A stretch of DNA of 64,000 nucleotides from an uncultured Clostridium sp. (GTDB taxonomy: Bacteria; Bacillota; Clostridia; TANB77; CAG-508): positions 1-64,000 of the forward strand of contig CANTGH010000001.1 in the NCBI GenBank assembly GCA_947653235.1, in the 5' to 3' direction. The notes under the pieces were generated by a model. That model was not told the origin of the DNA. It saw only the letters and a program-made list of their open reading frames with translations, and made no database searches. Positions 16,953 through 26,296 of the stretch are shown piece by piece (positions within the stretch are counted from its first letter, which is position 1; every line of letters starts with the position of its first letter). The position numbers and the translations under genes were made by a program.

Positions 16953-18164
16953 TTAAGGTGTTGTAAAAGGCTCTGTAGATAATTCGACATTTTTCAATAA
17001 ACGAACTAAAAAACCGTCACTAGGTGCTCCCCACTCTTTGTTAGTATAGAAAGATAATCCTGTTAAAGAGGATTTATTCGTAACCTTTAGAAAAATAAGT
17101 ACTGATGGATAACTAACCGTATCTGTTTGTCCTCCTGTTATAATATTTTGAATGTTTTTCCATGTATAGGCATCATTTGATGCTGCACTTGAATAAATAA
17201 CCAGTGGCTCAATATATCCTGAATCAACAGCTTGTTGAATTGTCTTAGTGGTATTGTCTGAAAATTTAAGATTCAATTGAGAAAGATATACACTTGTTGT
17301 ATATGCTCCTGCTCTGAATAAAGCAACTATCCAATCATTTCTAACCGTTTCTGTAAAAGTATTAACATTACTTCCCATTGTAATTGGTGTTAACTGATTG
17401 CTTAAAAAATCCGCATTTATTATTGGATAATTCGTACTTATTTTATCATACCAAAAAGACCATGCATTTCCATAATTGCCATGCCAATAATTATCAACGC
17501 TACTTGTTTTCTGAATTGGAGAAGCTGGATCAAAATTCGAGAATAAGTTTGAATATGTCGACAGCGTCGTTCCATAATGTGGCTTCGCATACCCCAATTT
17601 ACAATATTCTTCAGAATCTGAAAAATACAAATCATCTTTCACAATACCCGAACTACTTACTGTTAACTGCACAGAACCACTGGCTATTGTTTGACCAGAA
17701 TATCGTAGTAAAGTATAATATTCATTATTGTAGTAATAGGAAATACTATAATTATTTTTATCAATGGTATAACTGGTATGATAACTTTCAAAATTCATTT
17801 TATCCAATTCTGTTGTAATATTAACAACAATATCATTCTGTAACTGATATTTGGCATCAGCAGAAAATGTATAAATTTTACCTTCTATTTCCCAGTCAAC
17901 GCCTGTTCCAATTGCCCCAAATTGTTCGTCGGTATAAATTGGAATAACAGCATTGGCATCCGCACGTTTGGAAGCTATTTTAGCTTCTTCTTCTCCTTCT
18001 TGATAATATTTTTCTTGTGTTCCTTCAAGCATTTGTGTTTGCACTTGTGCTCTTTTGGAAGCAATCGTATAAATTCCCATTATGGTAACTAGAAAAAACA
18101 ACATTGCTATCATAACAAAAACGGAAATTGCACCTTTTTGGGATTTTGTCCATTTTTCCATCAT
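16953..18164 (-). CDS. membrane-anchored pilus-like/secreted protein, 403 aa
   Basis: The N-terminus KSQKGAISVFVMIAMLFFLV (residues 7-26) is a single hydrophobic helix after a basic start, like TadE/TadG or pilin-like anchors. A charged helix follows (about 40-70). The large extracellular part is rich in Ser, Thr, Asn and Tyr. A GGQTDTVSYPSVLIF stretch and the C-terminus look like a beta-rich fold. It is read with the SGNH-like gene upstream (43-base gap). I do not recognise a family; it may belong with the pilin-like gene at 10400 as another surface component. Confidence 0.7.
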   Translation of the reverse strand: MMEKWTKSQKGAISVFVMIAMLFFLVTIMGIYTIASKRAQVQTQMLEGTQEKYYQEGEEEAKIASKRADANAVIPIYTDEQFGAIGTGVDWEIEGKIYTFSADAKYQLQNDIVVNITTELDKMNFESYHTSYTIDKNNYSISYYYNNEYYTLLRYSGQTIASGSVQLTVSSSGIVKDDLYFSDSEEYCKLGYAKPHYGTTLSTYSNLFSNFDPASPIQKTSSVDNYWHGNYGNAWSFWYDKISTNYPIINADFLSNQLTPITMGSNVNTFTETVRNDWIVALFRAGAYTTSVYLSQLNLKFSDNTTKTIQQAVDSGYIEPLVIYSSAASNDAYTWKNIQNIITGGQTDTVSYPSVLIFLKVTNKSSLTGLSFYTNKEWGAPSDGFLVRLLKNVELSTEPFTTP

Positions 18165-18206
18165 ACTATTCTTACTCCTTTATTTTTCTCTTTTACAACT
18201 TTATTA

Positions 18207-19352
18207 TTAAAAATCAAAATGCAACTTTTCTATGATTCGATTGGAAATCATCTGCATAGCTTCTAGATTAGGATAATAGATTTCCTGTGTAGTTTCCAAC
18301 ATTTCATTTTCTGGATTTTCACTATCTCGTATCAAAGAAGTTCGAAATTCTGGCACATTCAAATCATGGATTGGAATAAAATGAATGCGCAATCTTTCAC
18401 ATATTCCAGGCAAATCAACTAAAAAGTTTTCTGTATTATTCCAAGCTCCAATCCAAATCATTTCTGCATTTGGTGAATATTTCCTAATATGCTCTACCAG
18501 CTCTATTACATCGTTTTCTAGATTTCCTTCTTGTGTTAGATAATCTCCTAGTTGGAAAATGACCAAATCTAAATCTGTTAAGGAAACTTGTTTCATAGTT
18601 TCTGAAATCCATTGTTTTTTCGTTGTATTTTCTTTTGGCTTTTCCCAATCAATTGCAGAAATACGATTGCTATTGATGGTATCGAAAATAGTTTCTAGCC
18701 TTGTTTTGGTAATAGTATAATAATTCATTTCAGGGTTTGTTTTCTCATTTGCATTTTTCAGAAAAGTAATTTCATTTCCTAATGTTAAAATCTGATACGT
18801 TTTGACCTCTTCTAACGTATACGCAAAAGGCAATGCAAAATTACTTTTTGTCACTAACATTTTACCAGAAGATTGATTACTTTGCGTTTGTACGAGTGAT
18901 TCTGTATTTCCTTCTTTTGACGAATACAGTATATTTTGTCCATCCATATCCATAAACAAATACTCACCTTTTTTAAGAAAATATCTTTGTTTTTGTAAAT
19001 CCAACACATTTTCACCTTTTGTACATTCGATGGCAAAAGAATTTCTTTCTTGTATTACACCTTGTTCATCAATACTACCGATAACAAAATTAATTTGGGC
19101 CTCTTGAAAAGCAGTCACTGTGATTGTTTTAATAAAACTATTCGTATTGGCTGATTGTGCATAAGTTACCAAATGATATCCTTCAACTTGAATTTGTTCA
19201 AATTCATTTTCCGTTTTAGTTTTACCCAAAATTAGACTTTCCTCTTCTAGTTTTTCCTCTTTATTTATCGTATTGATAAGCAAAAATAAAATCCATAAAA
19301 GTATCATTATAATGGCTATAAAGCCTATTATTTTATATTTTTTCTTTCCCAT
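18207..19352 (-). CDS. membrane-anchored SGNH/GDSL-like protein, 381 aa
   Basis: The start is ATG 19352 (MGKKKYKIIGFIAII) behind AAAGGAGGAAAA. One N-terminal membrane helix (residues 7-27) is followed by a beta-rich domain (about 40-160) and a C-terminal alpha/beta domain with YQILTLGNEITFLKN, DLVIFQLGDYLTQ and AEMIWIGAW. That arrangement suggests an SGNH hydrolase fold, but the usual GDS serine block reads TLGNE here, so catalysis is uncertain. It lies 20 bases after holA and before the TadE-like gene. Confidence 0.65.
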   Translation of the reverse strand: MGKKKYKIIGFIAIIMILLWILFLLINTINKEEKLEEESLILGKTKTENEFEQIQVEGYHLVTYAQSANTNSFIKTITVTAFQEAQINFVIGSIDEQGVIQERNSFAIECTKGENVLDLQKQRYFLKKGEYLFMDMDGQNILYSSKEGNTESLVQTQSNQSSGKMLVTKSNFALPFAYTLEEVKTYQILTLGNEITFLKNANEKTNPEMNYYTITKTRLETIFDTINSNRISAIDWEKPKENTTKKQWISETMKQVSLTDLDLVIFQLGDYLTQEGNLENDVIELVEHIRKYSPNAEMIWIGAWNNTENFLVDLPGICERLRIHFIPIHDLNVPEFRTSLIRDSENPENEMLETTQEIYYPNLEAMQMISNRIIEKLHFDF

Positions 19353-19372
19353 TTTTCCTCCTTTGTATTTTT

Positions 19373-20393
19373 TTATGAACAATATGCACATAATACGCTT
19401 TTTAAAGCAACTTCTAAATCCATTAATCCATTTTTGGACTGATAATCGATTTTAACAAGTTCTTGCAAAATTTGTTTTAACTCATTTGCTTGAAAATAAG
19501 CAACTTGTTTTTTATATTTACCGTACCAAAAACATTTGATTTGATTTTAAATTGAGTGCTATTGCAATATCCTTGTTTAAATTAATCGCCAGTCTGCACA
19601 AATACAATTTTTTAAAATGATTGTACAAAGTAATCAAAATCTTTTGAAGTGGTTCTTTTTGATACATTAAATTTTCTAAAACCTGAATCGCTTTATCTAT
19701 TTTTTTGTTGCCTAAATGATCGGTTAAATCAAAAATGACACTTTCTATTTGTTTAACGGTTAATAAATCAATTGCTTCTATTGTAATTTCTCCACCATTT
19801 CCAGTATATTCGATTAATTTTCTAATTTCGCTAATTAAAATTTGCAAATTGGTTCCAGCTATTTCTAATAAATGATTTAAGGTTTTCTCTTCTACCTTTA
19901 CTTGATAGAGTGTGCAAACTTGCTTTAATTTAGTAATTAATTGATTCGGTTTTAACTCGTCAATTTGACAAACCATACCATTTTTATACACTGCCTGATA
20001 AACATCATTTTTATCAATCTCTTCTTCTACAAAAACAAGAACAAGTGTTTCTTCAATCAAGGTATTATTTTCTTCTATAAATAAACTCACTTCCTTTTGA
20101 AGTGGAGTGCCTTCTTTTTTTCTTCCATCTTTTTTAAATAATCCTGCATTTTGAACAAGAATTAATTTTTTATCATATCCAAAAGCTGGTATTTGCATGT
20201 TAAAAATCAAATCTTGCACATTTGTTTCATCCATCACAATATAATTGATACCTTGCAATAAATTGCCAAATTGCTTTTTGATTTTTTTTAAAAGTGTGTC
20301 AATTAAGTATTTTTCATTTCCATATAATAAATACATTGACTTTAAATTACCATTATTTATTTCTTTTTCTAACATTTCATACTTGATATCCAT
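19373..20393 (-). CDS. holA: DNA polymerase III delta subunit HolA, CGG +1 shift
   Basis: Clamp-loader subunit that opens the beta clamp. The start is ATG 20393 (MDIKYEMLEKEI) with GAGG upstream. Motifs: SMYLLYGNEKYLIDTLLKKI at the N-terminus, YDKKLILVQNAGLFKK, and the helical domain LEIAGTNLQILISEIRKL. The zero frame ends FLVR-stop (CGG-TAA). Skipping the C at 19523 gives FLVGKYKKQVAYFQANELKQ and a normal delta C-terminus of 49 more residues ending at TAA 19373. The total of 339 aa matches the family; the zero-frame product lacks the C-terminal helix bundle that holds the clamp-loader ring. Confidence 0.9.
19521..19523 (-). other. CGG +1 recoding site 7 (HolA)
   Basis: GTA-CGG-T with a zero-frame TAA immediately after CGG: skipping the C at 19523 gives GTA-GGT-AAA-TAT (V-G-K-Y). 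CGG-TAA here also excludes simple reading of CGG as any amino acid. Confidence 0.9.
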
Positions 20394-20446
20394 TTTGTAC
20401 CTCAAACAATATAGTTATTATATCAAAAATATTCATAAGGTACAAT

Positions 20447-20483
20447 AAAAAAAGAAAGAAAAATAAAAAATTTCTTTCTTTTT
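20447..20483 (-). terminator. terminator after spoVT
   Basis: AAAAAGAAAGAAA and TTTCTTTCTTTTT form a long A/T stem between spoVT and holA, readable in both directions. No separate T tract is needed because the stem ends in T. Confidence 0.55.
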
Positions 20484-20488
20484 AAAAT

Positions 20489-21043
20489 TTATACTTCTAA
20501 ATGATTGCCTAAAAAACCTGCTGCAGATTGAGCCACCTTAAATTCTACTTCACCCATTTTTTGATTTGGCTCTTTAGACAACAAAATAACACTTCCGATA
20601 ACATCCCCATCCGAAATAATTGGATAAATCACTTGTGAATTATAAATTCTTTCTCTTCCCTCATTTTCTGTGATTGGAATAGCAATTTCATCATTTTCTT
20701 TGCTTTTAAAAACTTCTTTATTTTCAATCACTTCTTCTAATTGTTTGCTTAAATTCTTTTCTAAAAATTCTTTTTTAGAACCGCCTGACACAGCAATAAC
20801 TGTATCTTTATCTGTAATACAAGTAATATGTCCTGTGGTCTTGGCAATCGTTTCTGCATAAGAACTTGCAAATTCCGTCAGTTCCCCAATCGGAGAATAT
20901 TTTTTCAAAATAATTTCTCCTTCTTTGTCTGTAAAAATCTCTAACGGATCTCCTTCTTTAATTCTGTGTACTTTACGAATTTCTTTTGGGATAACAACTC
21001 TGCCCAAATCATCTATACGTCTTACAACACCAGTTGCTTTCAT
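20489..21043 (-). CDS. spoVT: stage V sporulation protein T, 184 aa
   Basis: Forespore transcription regulator. The N-terminal AbrB swapped-hairpin domain (residues 1-52; TGVVRRIDDLGRVVIPKEIR) is followed by a GAF-like domain (about 55-184; CITDKDTVIAVSGGSKKEFL, SVILLSKEP). The length matches B. subtilis SpoVT (178 aa). It is direct evidence that the organism sporulates. The upstream gap (21044-21213) contains a palindrome AGTGAAATGC-TTA-GCATTTCACT at about 21097-21119, a possible operator or hairpin. Confidence 0.95.
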   Translation of the reverse strand: MKATGVVRRIDDLGRVVIPKEIRKVHRIKEGDPLEIFTDKEGEIILKKYSPIGELTEFASSYAETIAKTTGHITCITDKDTVIAVSGGSKKEFLEKNLSKQLEEVIENKEVFKSKENDEIAIPITENEGRERIYNSQVIYPIISDGDVIGSVILLSKEPNQKMGEVEFKVAQSAAGFLGNHLEV

Positions 21044-21213
21044 GTTTTTTCCTCCTTTTATTTTTAAGTTAGCTCTTCGAGCGCCAGCAAATTAGAGATA
21101 ACTTAGTGAAATGCTTAGCATTTCACTTCCTTTAAAAAAGCTCCTTCTGCTCTGCTCGACCTTTATAAACTTATTATGACAAAATTGGAGAAAATTATAC
21201 ATTTTTTTATTTT

Positions 21214-21984
21214 TTACAAATTAATTCTTTCCATTTTTTTCACTTGATTGCTTTTGTCATCCACTTCAAAAAGACAACTATTTAGCATGGCCTCGCCTTC
21301 TGCTATTTTATATTTTTCTGGAAGTGCAGTTTCAAATCTTTTAAAAGATACCGCTATATCCATGCCGATCACTGAATTTTTAGGACCTGTCATCCCAATA
21401 TCTGTAATATAAGCAGTTCCTTTTTTTAGAATTTTTTCATCTGCTGTTTGAACATGGGTATGGGTTCCAAAAACAATGGTTGCCTCTCCATCTAAATAGT
21501 AACCCAATGCGATTTTTTCAGCTGTTGCCTCTGCATGAAAATCAACAATAATAATATCTGCCTCTGGTTTTATTGTTTGTATCACTTTTTTCGCTATTAA
21601 AAATGGATTTTCCGACAAAACTCCCATTGTCACTCTTCCAATCAAGTTGACAACTGCTATTTTTTTACCATTTTTGCGAACGATGGTATAACCATTTCCT
21701 GGATTATTAGCTGGATAATTAGCTGGTCTTACAATTGTTTTTTCCTCAATGAAGCGAAAAATATCTTTTTTTCCCCATGTGTGATTCCCCATTGTTACAA
21801 CATCAACTCCAAGTTTTAACATATCACGATACATTTTTTCTGTAATTCCCATTCCCTCTGCTGCATTTTCACCATTTACAACCACAAAATCAAGATGATA
21901 GCTTGCAATCATGTTAGGTAAACATTCTTTTAACTTTCTTAAACCACTACTTCCGACAATATCTCCAATTGCTAGAATCTTCAT
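21214..21984 (-). CDS. ymdB: YmdB-family metallophosphoesterase, 256 aa
   Basis: A calcineurin-like phosphoesterase of the TIGR00282 type; B. subtilis YmdB is a cyclic-nucleotide phosphodiesterase affecting biofilm and RNase Y-linked RNA turnover. Motifs: AIGDIVGSSGLRKL (metal Asp, residues 5-18), VVVNGENAAEGMGIT, TMGNHTWGKKDIF (about 65-77), VDFHAEATAEK and VFGTHTHVQTAD. Length is typical (about 260). rny, its usual neighbour in other Firmicutes, lies elsewhere in this window (33562). Confidence 0.93.
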   Translation of the reverse strand: MKILAIGDIVGSSGLRKLKECLPNMIASYHLDFVVVNGENAAEGMGITEKMYRDMLKLGVDVVTMGNHTWGKKDIFRFIEEKTIVRPANYPANNPGNGYTIVRKNGKKIAVVNLIGRVTMGVLSENPFLIAKKVIQTIKPEADIIIVDFHAEATAEKIALGYYLDGEATIVFGTHTHVQTADEKILKKGTAYITDIGMTGPKNSVIGMDIAVSFKRFETALPEKYKIAEGEAMLNSCLFEVDDKSNQVKKMERINL

Positions 21985-22085
21985 TATTTATCATCCTTCC
22001 TTTCTTGCTAATAAAATTATATCATAAAAAAAGTAAAATGACAAATCTTATCCTAAAATTTATAAACGAAAAAGACATGCAAAAA

Positions 22086-22499
22086 TTACATATCTTCTTC
22101 CTCTTCATTCAATTTCGTATACTCTGGAAAACGTAATTTAATGGCTTCATAAAAATAAGGTGCATATGTGCAACCAAAAATATTGCTAACTGTATAATCG
22201 GTTGATATTTTATTTTTTTCTGTATCCTCATTTTTTTCGTATTTATAATCATTCCAAAGATTAAAAGCTAGCTGTGTTACTTTTTTGGATTTTCCTGTTT
22301 GCCAATTCTTATTCAAACAATCAATTCTAATTTCTTCTCTTGGTAAATCAAAAATTTCGTTAACACGTTTTCTTGTAATAGGACAAATTCCCAATGTATA
22401 AAAAAAAGATCGATAATAGGCATCACTTTTTTTCGGTTCTTCAATTTGGTTTAACATCATTTCATAAAATTCTTTGTGTTTTTTATCTTTAAAATTCAT
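22086..22499 (-). CDS. uncharacterised protein resembling DUF6075, 137 aa
   Basis: A soluble 137-residue protein, basic at the start and acidic at the end (NEEEEDM). Distinct segments are FYTLGICPITRKRVNEIFD (residues about 31-49), KVTQLAFNLWNDY, and SNIFGCTYAPYFYEAIKLRF (about 104-123). The last segment resembles what I recall of DUF6075 proteins from gut Clostridia, which have no known function. It stands alone on the minus strand between ymdB and the valS terminator region. Confidence 0.6.
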   Translation of the reverse strand: MNFKDKKHKEFYEMMLNQIEEPKKSDAYYRSFFYTLGICPITRKRVNEIFDLPREEIRIDCLNKNWQTGKSKKVTQLAFNLWNDYKYEKNEDTEKNKISTDYTVSNIFGCTYAPYFYEAIKLRFPEYTKLNEEEEDM

Positions 22500-22894
22500 G
22501 TTGTTGCCTCACTTTCTAGAGTTTTGGTATAACTTGATTTTACTCATTTTGTAAATCAAGTTTTTATTTTTATTATGTTTCCTGCTTTGTTTTTTATACT
22601 TCCTTATTTTGGCATTCGAATTTTTACATAAACAAAAGAAAATAAATTTACTCTTGTAAAATATAAAATTTTATTGTATACTTTATTGATTCGAATTACG
22701 CTTCTTAATTTCTTAAAATATTTGCCATTTATCAAAAAAATTAATGACTATCTTATCAAATTGATAAAATCTTTTTTATAAAAGGAAAACAGGTAGTGCC
22801 ACTACCTGTTTTTGTTTAAGTTCAATATTTTTATAAATTAGTGTTTTTATTTGCACTTAATTTACTTTCTCTTTTTACTATACTGACTTTTTCT
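22500..22894. other. 395-base gap, no gene; valS terminator inside
   Basis: No credible reading frame is present. The DNA is very A/T-rich. The only clear structure is a perfect hairpin at about 22787-22816 (AAACAGGTAGT / ACTACCTGTTT) downstream of valS, which ends in a run of A on the plus strand and so a run of T on the minus strand: a rho-independent terminator for the valS operon. Confidence 0.7.
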
Positions 22895-25591
22895 CTATCT
22901 GCCAACTATTTTTCCCAAATTTTCCAATCTTTCTTCCACAGCTTTTAAACTATTCTTGTAATTGGTAAGTTTCGCCTTTTCTTCTTCCACCTTGGCTTGT
23001 GGTGCTTTTGCCATAAATCCTTGGTTATTTAGCATTTTCTCACCACGCATCACTTCTGCTTGTAACTTTGCTTTTTCCTCTTCTAAACGTTTAATTTCCT
23101 CTTCCAAATTAACCAAATCTTCAAATGGAATAAACACTTTTAAGTCTTCTACCACAATTGAAATCGCATTTTCTGGAATTCCACTTTCGTTCTCTTGAAT
23201 AATCATTTCCTCCGCAAAGCCAAGTTTCATCAAAAACTCTTGTGCCTCTTTTATTACGTCTTCTTGGTTTTTACTTACAAAAATCAATTTCGACTTTTTA
23301 CTTGGATGCACATTCATTTTAGCACGAATATTTCGAATTTCCACAATCACTTGCTTCAACTTTTCCAGTTGCTTTTCTTCCTCATCAAACACAAACTTTT
23401 CTCTTAAAATCGGCCACTTACTTACTATTAAATCTGGTGTTCCAAAACAAATCAATTTGCTATAGATTTCAGACGTTACAAAAGGCATAAAAGGATGAAG
23501 TAATTTAAGTGCCGTTCCAAAAACATGATTTAAAATGTCACTTACAGCCACCTTTTCAGTTTCTTCCTTGCTATACATTCTTGGTTTGACAATTTCAATA
23601 TACCAATCACAAAATTCATTCCACAAAAAACTATAAATTTTGTCAAGCGCGATACCCAAATCATAATGCTCCATATTTTGTGACACCTCAACCACCAATT
23701 TATCTAACTTGTTCAAAATCCATTTATCTTCGATTTTCAAAAGTTCCGCATTATATGCCTTATTTTTTTCGTAAACTTCATAGCAAAAAGCACGCACTTT
23801 TTCATCATCTGCCAAATTCATTGTAATAAATTTCGCCGCATTCCAAATTTTATTGGCAAAATTCGAGGCTTGATCCAATTTTTCCTTTGAAAAACGAATA
23901 TCATTTCCCATCGTGATACCTGAAATCACCGAGAATCGCAAAGCATCTGCACCATATTCTTCAATCACATCCAAGGGATCAATCCCATTTCCCAAGGTTT
24001 TCGACATCTTTCGTCCTTGGCTATCACGAATAATGCCATGAATTAAAACATCTCGAAAAGGTTCTATATCCGTAAATTCCAAGCCTTGTGTCATCATTCT
24101 AGAAACCCAAAAAGTAATGATATCAAAACCAGTTACTAATACATTCGTTGGATAATATCTTTGATAATCTTCTGTTTGCGTTTGTGGCCAACCCAACGTC
24201 GAAAATGGCCATAAAGCAGAGCTAAACCAAGTATCCAATGTATCTTCATCTTGTTGTAATGCATGAGCACCACACTTTTGACAAACTTCTGGCTTCGTTT
24301 TCGCCACATGAATTTCTCCACATTTCTCACAATAATAAGCAGGAATTCTATGACCCCACCACAATTGACGCGAAATGCACCAATCTTGAATGTTGTCTAA
24401 CCAATGAAAATATTGTTTTTCATAACGTTCAGGCACAAATCTAGTTTTTCCCTGTCTCACGCTATCAGCTGCTCGTTTTGCTAAATCTTGCATTTTAACA
24501 AACCATTGCTCTGAAATCTTTGGCTCAATTGTATGCTTGCAACGTTCACATTTAGCAACATTATGCGTGTATTCTTCTTCTTTAACCAAAGCACCCATTT
24601 GCTTTAATTTCTCTACAATTTTCTTTCTTGCCTCTAGCAAATCCATTCCTGCATATTCAGGAACAAGATTTCCCATTTTGAAATTCTCATCAAATACTTC
24701 TATCATTTCCAAACCGTGTCTTTGACCGCAAACATAGTCATTCATGTCGTGTGCAGGCGTGATTTTAACACAACCTGTTCCGAATTCTTTTTCCACAAAA
24801 TCATCGGCAATAATTGGAATTTCTTTATTTACAATCGGCAAAATACAAGTTTTTCCCACTAAACTTTGATAACGCTCATCTTCTGGATGAACGGCAACTG
24901 CTGTGTCGCCTAGCATCGTTTCAGGTCTTGTGGTGGCAACAATCACATATTGATCTTCGGTTCCCGTTATTTTGTAACGAATCTGCCATAAATGGGAAGC
25001 TTCTTCTTTATATTCCACTTCCGCATCTGAGATAGACGTATTGCAACTGGTGCACCAGTTTACCATACGAGTGCCTTTGTAAATCAAACCTTTTTCATAA
25101 AGTTTCACAAATTGCTCCAAAACCGCATCTGACATGCCATCATCTAAAGTAAAACGATTTCTTTCCCAATCACAAGAACAGCCAAGTTTACGCTGTTGTT
25201 CCTGGATTAAACCACCATATTGATGGGTCCAATTCCATGCTTCCTCCAAAAATTTTTCGCGTCCCAAATCCTGTTTTGACTTGCCTTCTTCTTTTAATTT
25301 CTGAACCACTTTCATTTCCGTAGAAATCGAAGCATGATCTGTTCCAGGAAGCCACAAAGTATCAAACCCCTGCATTCTTTTAAAACGAATTAAAATATCT
25401 TGAATTGTACCATCTAACGCATGACCCATATGCAATTTACCTGTTACATTGGGCGGTGGCATCATAATGCAATACGGTTGTTTAGTTTCATCTCCCGATG
25501 GCTTGAAATAGCCTTTTTCCTCCCAATCTTGATAGATTTTCTCTTCAAAATCATGGGGATTAAATTTGTCGTTTAGTTTGTGTTCATTCAT
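22895..25591 (-). CDS. valS: valyl-tRNA synthetase, 898 aa
   Basis: Charges tRNA-Val. Class I signatures: PPPNVTGKLHMGHALDG (HIGH-type motif, residues about 46-62) and GRKMSKTLGNGIDP (KMSKS motif, about 527-540). The editing domain contains VATTRPETMLGDTAVAVHP. CEKCGEIHVAKTKPEVCQKC is a zinc ribbon insertion. The C-terminal coiled coil (about 830-898; EEEIKRLEEEKAKLQAE) binds tRNA. It lies last in a T-box-controlled operon (leader at 27000-27330) behind a methyltransferase and a nuclease gene, 18 bases from the latter. No in-frame CGG in 898 codons. Confidence 0.97.
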   Translation of the reverse strand: MNEHKLNDKFNPHDFEEKIYQDWEEKGYFKPSGDETKQPYCIMMPPPNVTGKLHMGHALDGTIQDILIRFKRMQGFDTLWLPGTDHASISTEMKVVQKLKEEGKSKQDLGREKFLEEAWNWTHQYGGLIQEQQRKLGCSCDWERNRFTLDDGMSDAVLEQFVKLYEKGLIYKGTRMVNWCTSCNTSISDAEVEYKEEASHLWQIRYKITGTEDQYVIVATTRPETMLGDTAVAVHPEDERYQSLVGKTCILPIVNKEIPIIADDFVEKEFGTGCVKITPAHDMNDYVCGQRHGLEMIEVFDENFKMGNLVPEYAGMDLLEARKKIVEKLKQMGALVKEEEYTHNVAKCERCKHTIEPKISEQWFVKMQDLAKRAADSVRQGKTRFVPERYEKQYFHWLDNIQDWCISRQLWWGHRIPAYYCEKCGEIHVAKTKPEVCQKCGAHALQQDEDTLDTWFSSALWPFSTLGWPQTQTEDYQRYYPTNVLVTGFDIITFWVSRMMTQGLEFTDIEPFRDVLIHGIIRDSQGRKMSKTLGNGIDPLDVIEEYGADALRFSVISGITMGNDIRFSKEKLDQASNFANKIWNAAKFITMNLADDEKVRAFCYEVYEKNKAYNAELLKIEDKWILNKLDKLVVEVSQNMEHYDLGIALDKIYSFLWNEFCDWYIEIVKPRMYSKEETEKVAVSDILNHVFGTALKLLHPFMPFVTSEIYSKLICFGTPDLIVSKWPILREKFVFDEEEKQLEKLKQVIVEIRNIRAKMNVHPSKKSKLIFVSKNQEDVIKEAQEFLMKLGFAEEMIIQENESGIPENAISIVVEDLKVFIPFEDLVNLEEEIKRLEEEKAKLQAEVMRGEKMLNNQGFMAKAPQAKVEEEKAKLTNYKNSLKAVEERLENLGKIVGR

Positions 25592-25609
25592 GAAAATTCC
25601 TCCTTTTCT

Positions 25610-26296
25610 TTACATATCTTCTAAATTGCTCAATTTTTCTATTATTCTTTGTCTTACTTCTTCAATTCTCAAAAGTTCGGTTATAAAATATTCCAGATTT
25701 TCCTCTTCATCCTTTTTTCGACCAGCTATAATCTCTTCATAGCTAATCTTTAAGACATCACATAATTCCTTACCTGTCATAATATGTTCCATTTCAAATT
25801 TGCCTTTGAAGCCATTTCGTATACTCTCTTTGTCTTGTTGATTAAAACTGCAAATATAAAATTCTGTTACAAATGGAATTTGTGCTCCAAATTGAGTCGC
25901 AAATTCTTGCAAATGCTTTCTCTCACCAGCTGACTTTTTAGTATCAAATTGATCTCCATCTTTTAATTCAATAACTTTGCAAATCCTTTTTTGTTCTAGT
26001 ACAAAAATCAATAAATCTGGTTCTATACCATCAATAGCATATTTACTCTTCTTGATTACTGTTTTTTTGCATAAATAAACTCCATCAGCTTGTGTGCCAT
26101 AAGTAACATCATTGATAAATTGCTCCAAATCTTCAATACAATTTGTCATCGATACAATGATTCTTTCTAATTCTGTTCCGTTACTAATGACAGTGGACTG
26201 TACTTTTGAAACCAATTTTCCTAACTTGTCATTTCCGAAAACTCTTGTATAACCAGAACCACCATCTGTTCTTCCTTGTGCATCTTTAATCTTCAT
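25610..26296 (-). CDS. putative type II restriction endonuclease (PD-(D/E)XK), 228 aa
   Basis: Residues about 90-130 carry a PD-(D/E)XK nuclease signature: GIEPDLLIFVLEQ, then KVIELKDGDQFDTKK (E-x-K). The N-terminus (QGRTDGGSGYTRVFGND) and the C-terminal helices are unassigned. It overlaps the DNA methyltransferase gene by 11 bases, the normal arrangement of a restriction-modification pair with coupled translation. The specificity cannot be told. The gene lies between a T-box leader and valS, an unusual place for a restriction enzyme. Alternative: an unrelated DNA repair nuclease of the same fold. Confidence 0.75.
   Translation of the reverse strand: MKIKDAQGRTDGGSGYTRVFGNDKLGKLVSKVQSTVISNGTELERIIVSMTNCIEDLEQFINDVTYGTQADGVYLCKKTVIKKSKYAIDGIEPDLLIFVLEQKRICKVIELKDGDQFDTKKSAGERKHLQEFATQFGAQIPFVTEFYICSFNQQDKESIRNGFKGKFEMEHIMTGKELCDVLKISYEEIIAGRKKDEEENLEYFITELLRIEEVRQRIIEKLSNLEDM

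Noticed and set aside
17384..17818. 144-codon plus-strand open frame
   Set aside because: Antisense shadow of the TadE-like gene; composition (many His, Tyr, Asn, Leu) is typical of a reverse frame of low-G+C coding DNA.
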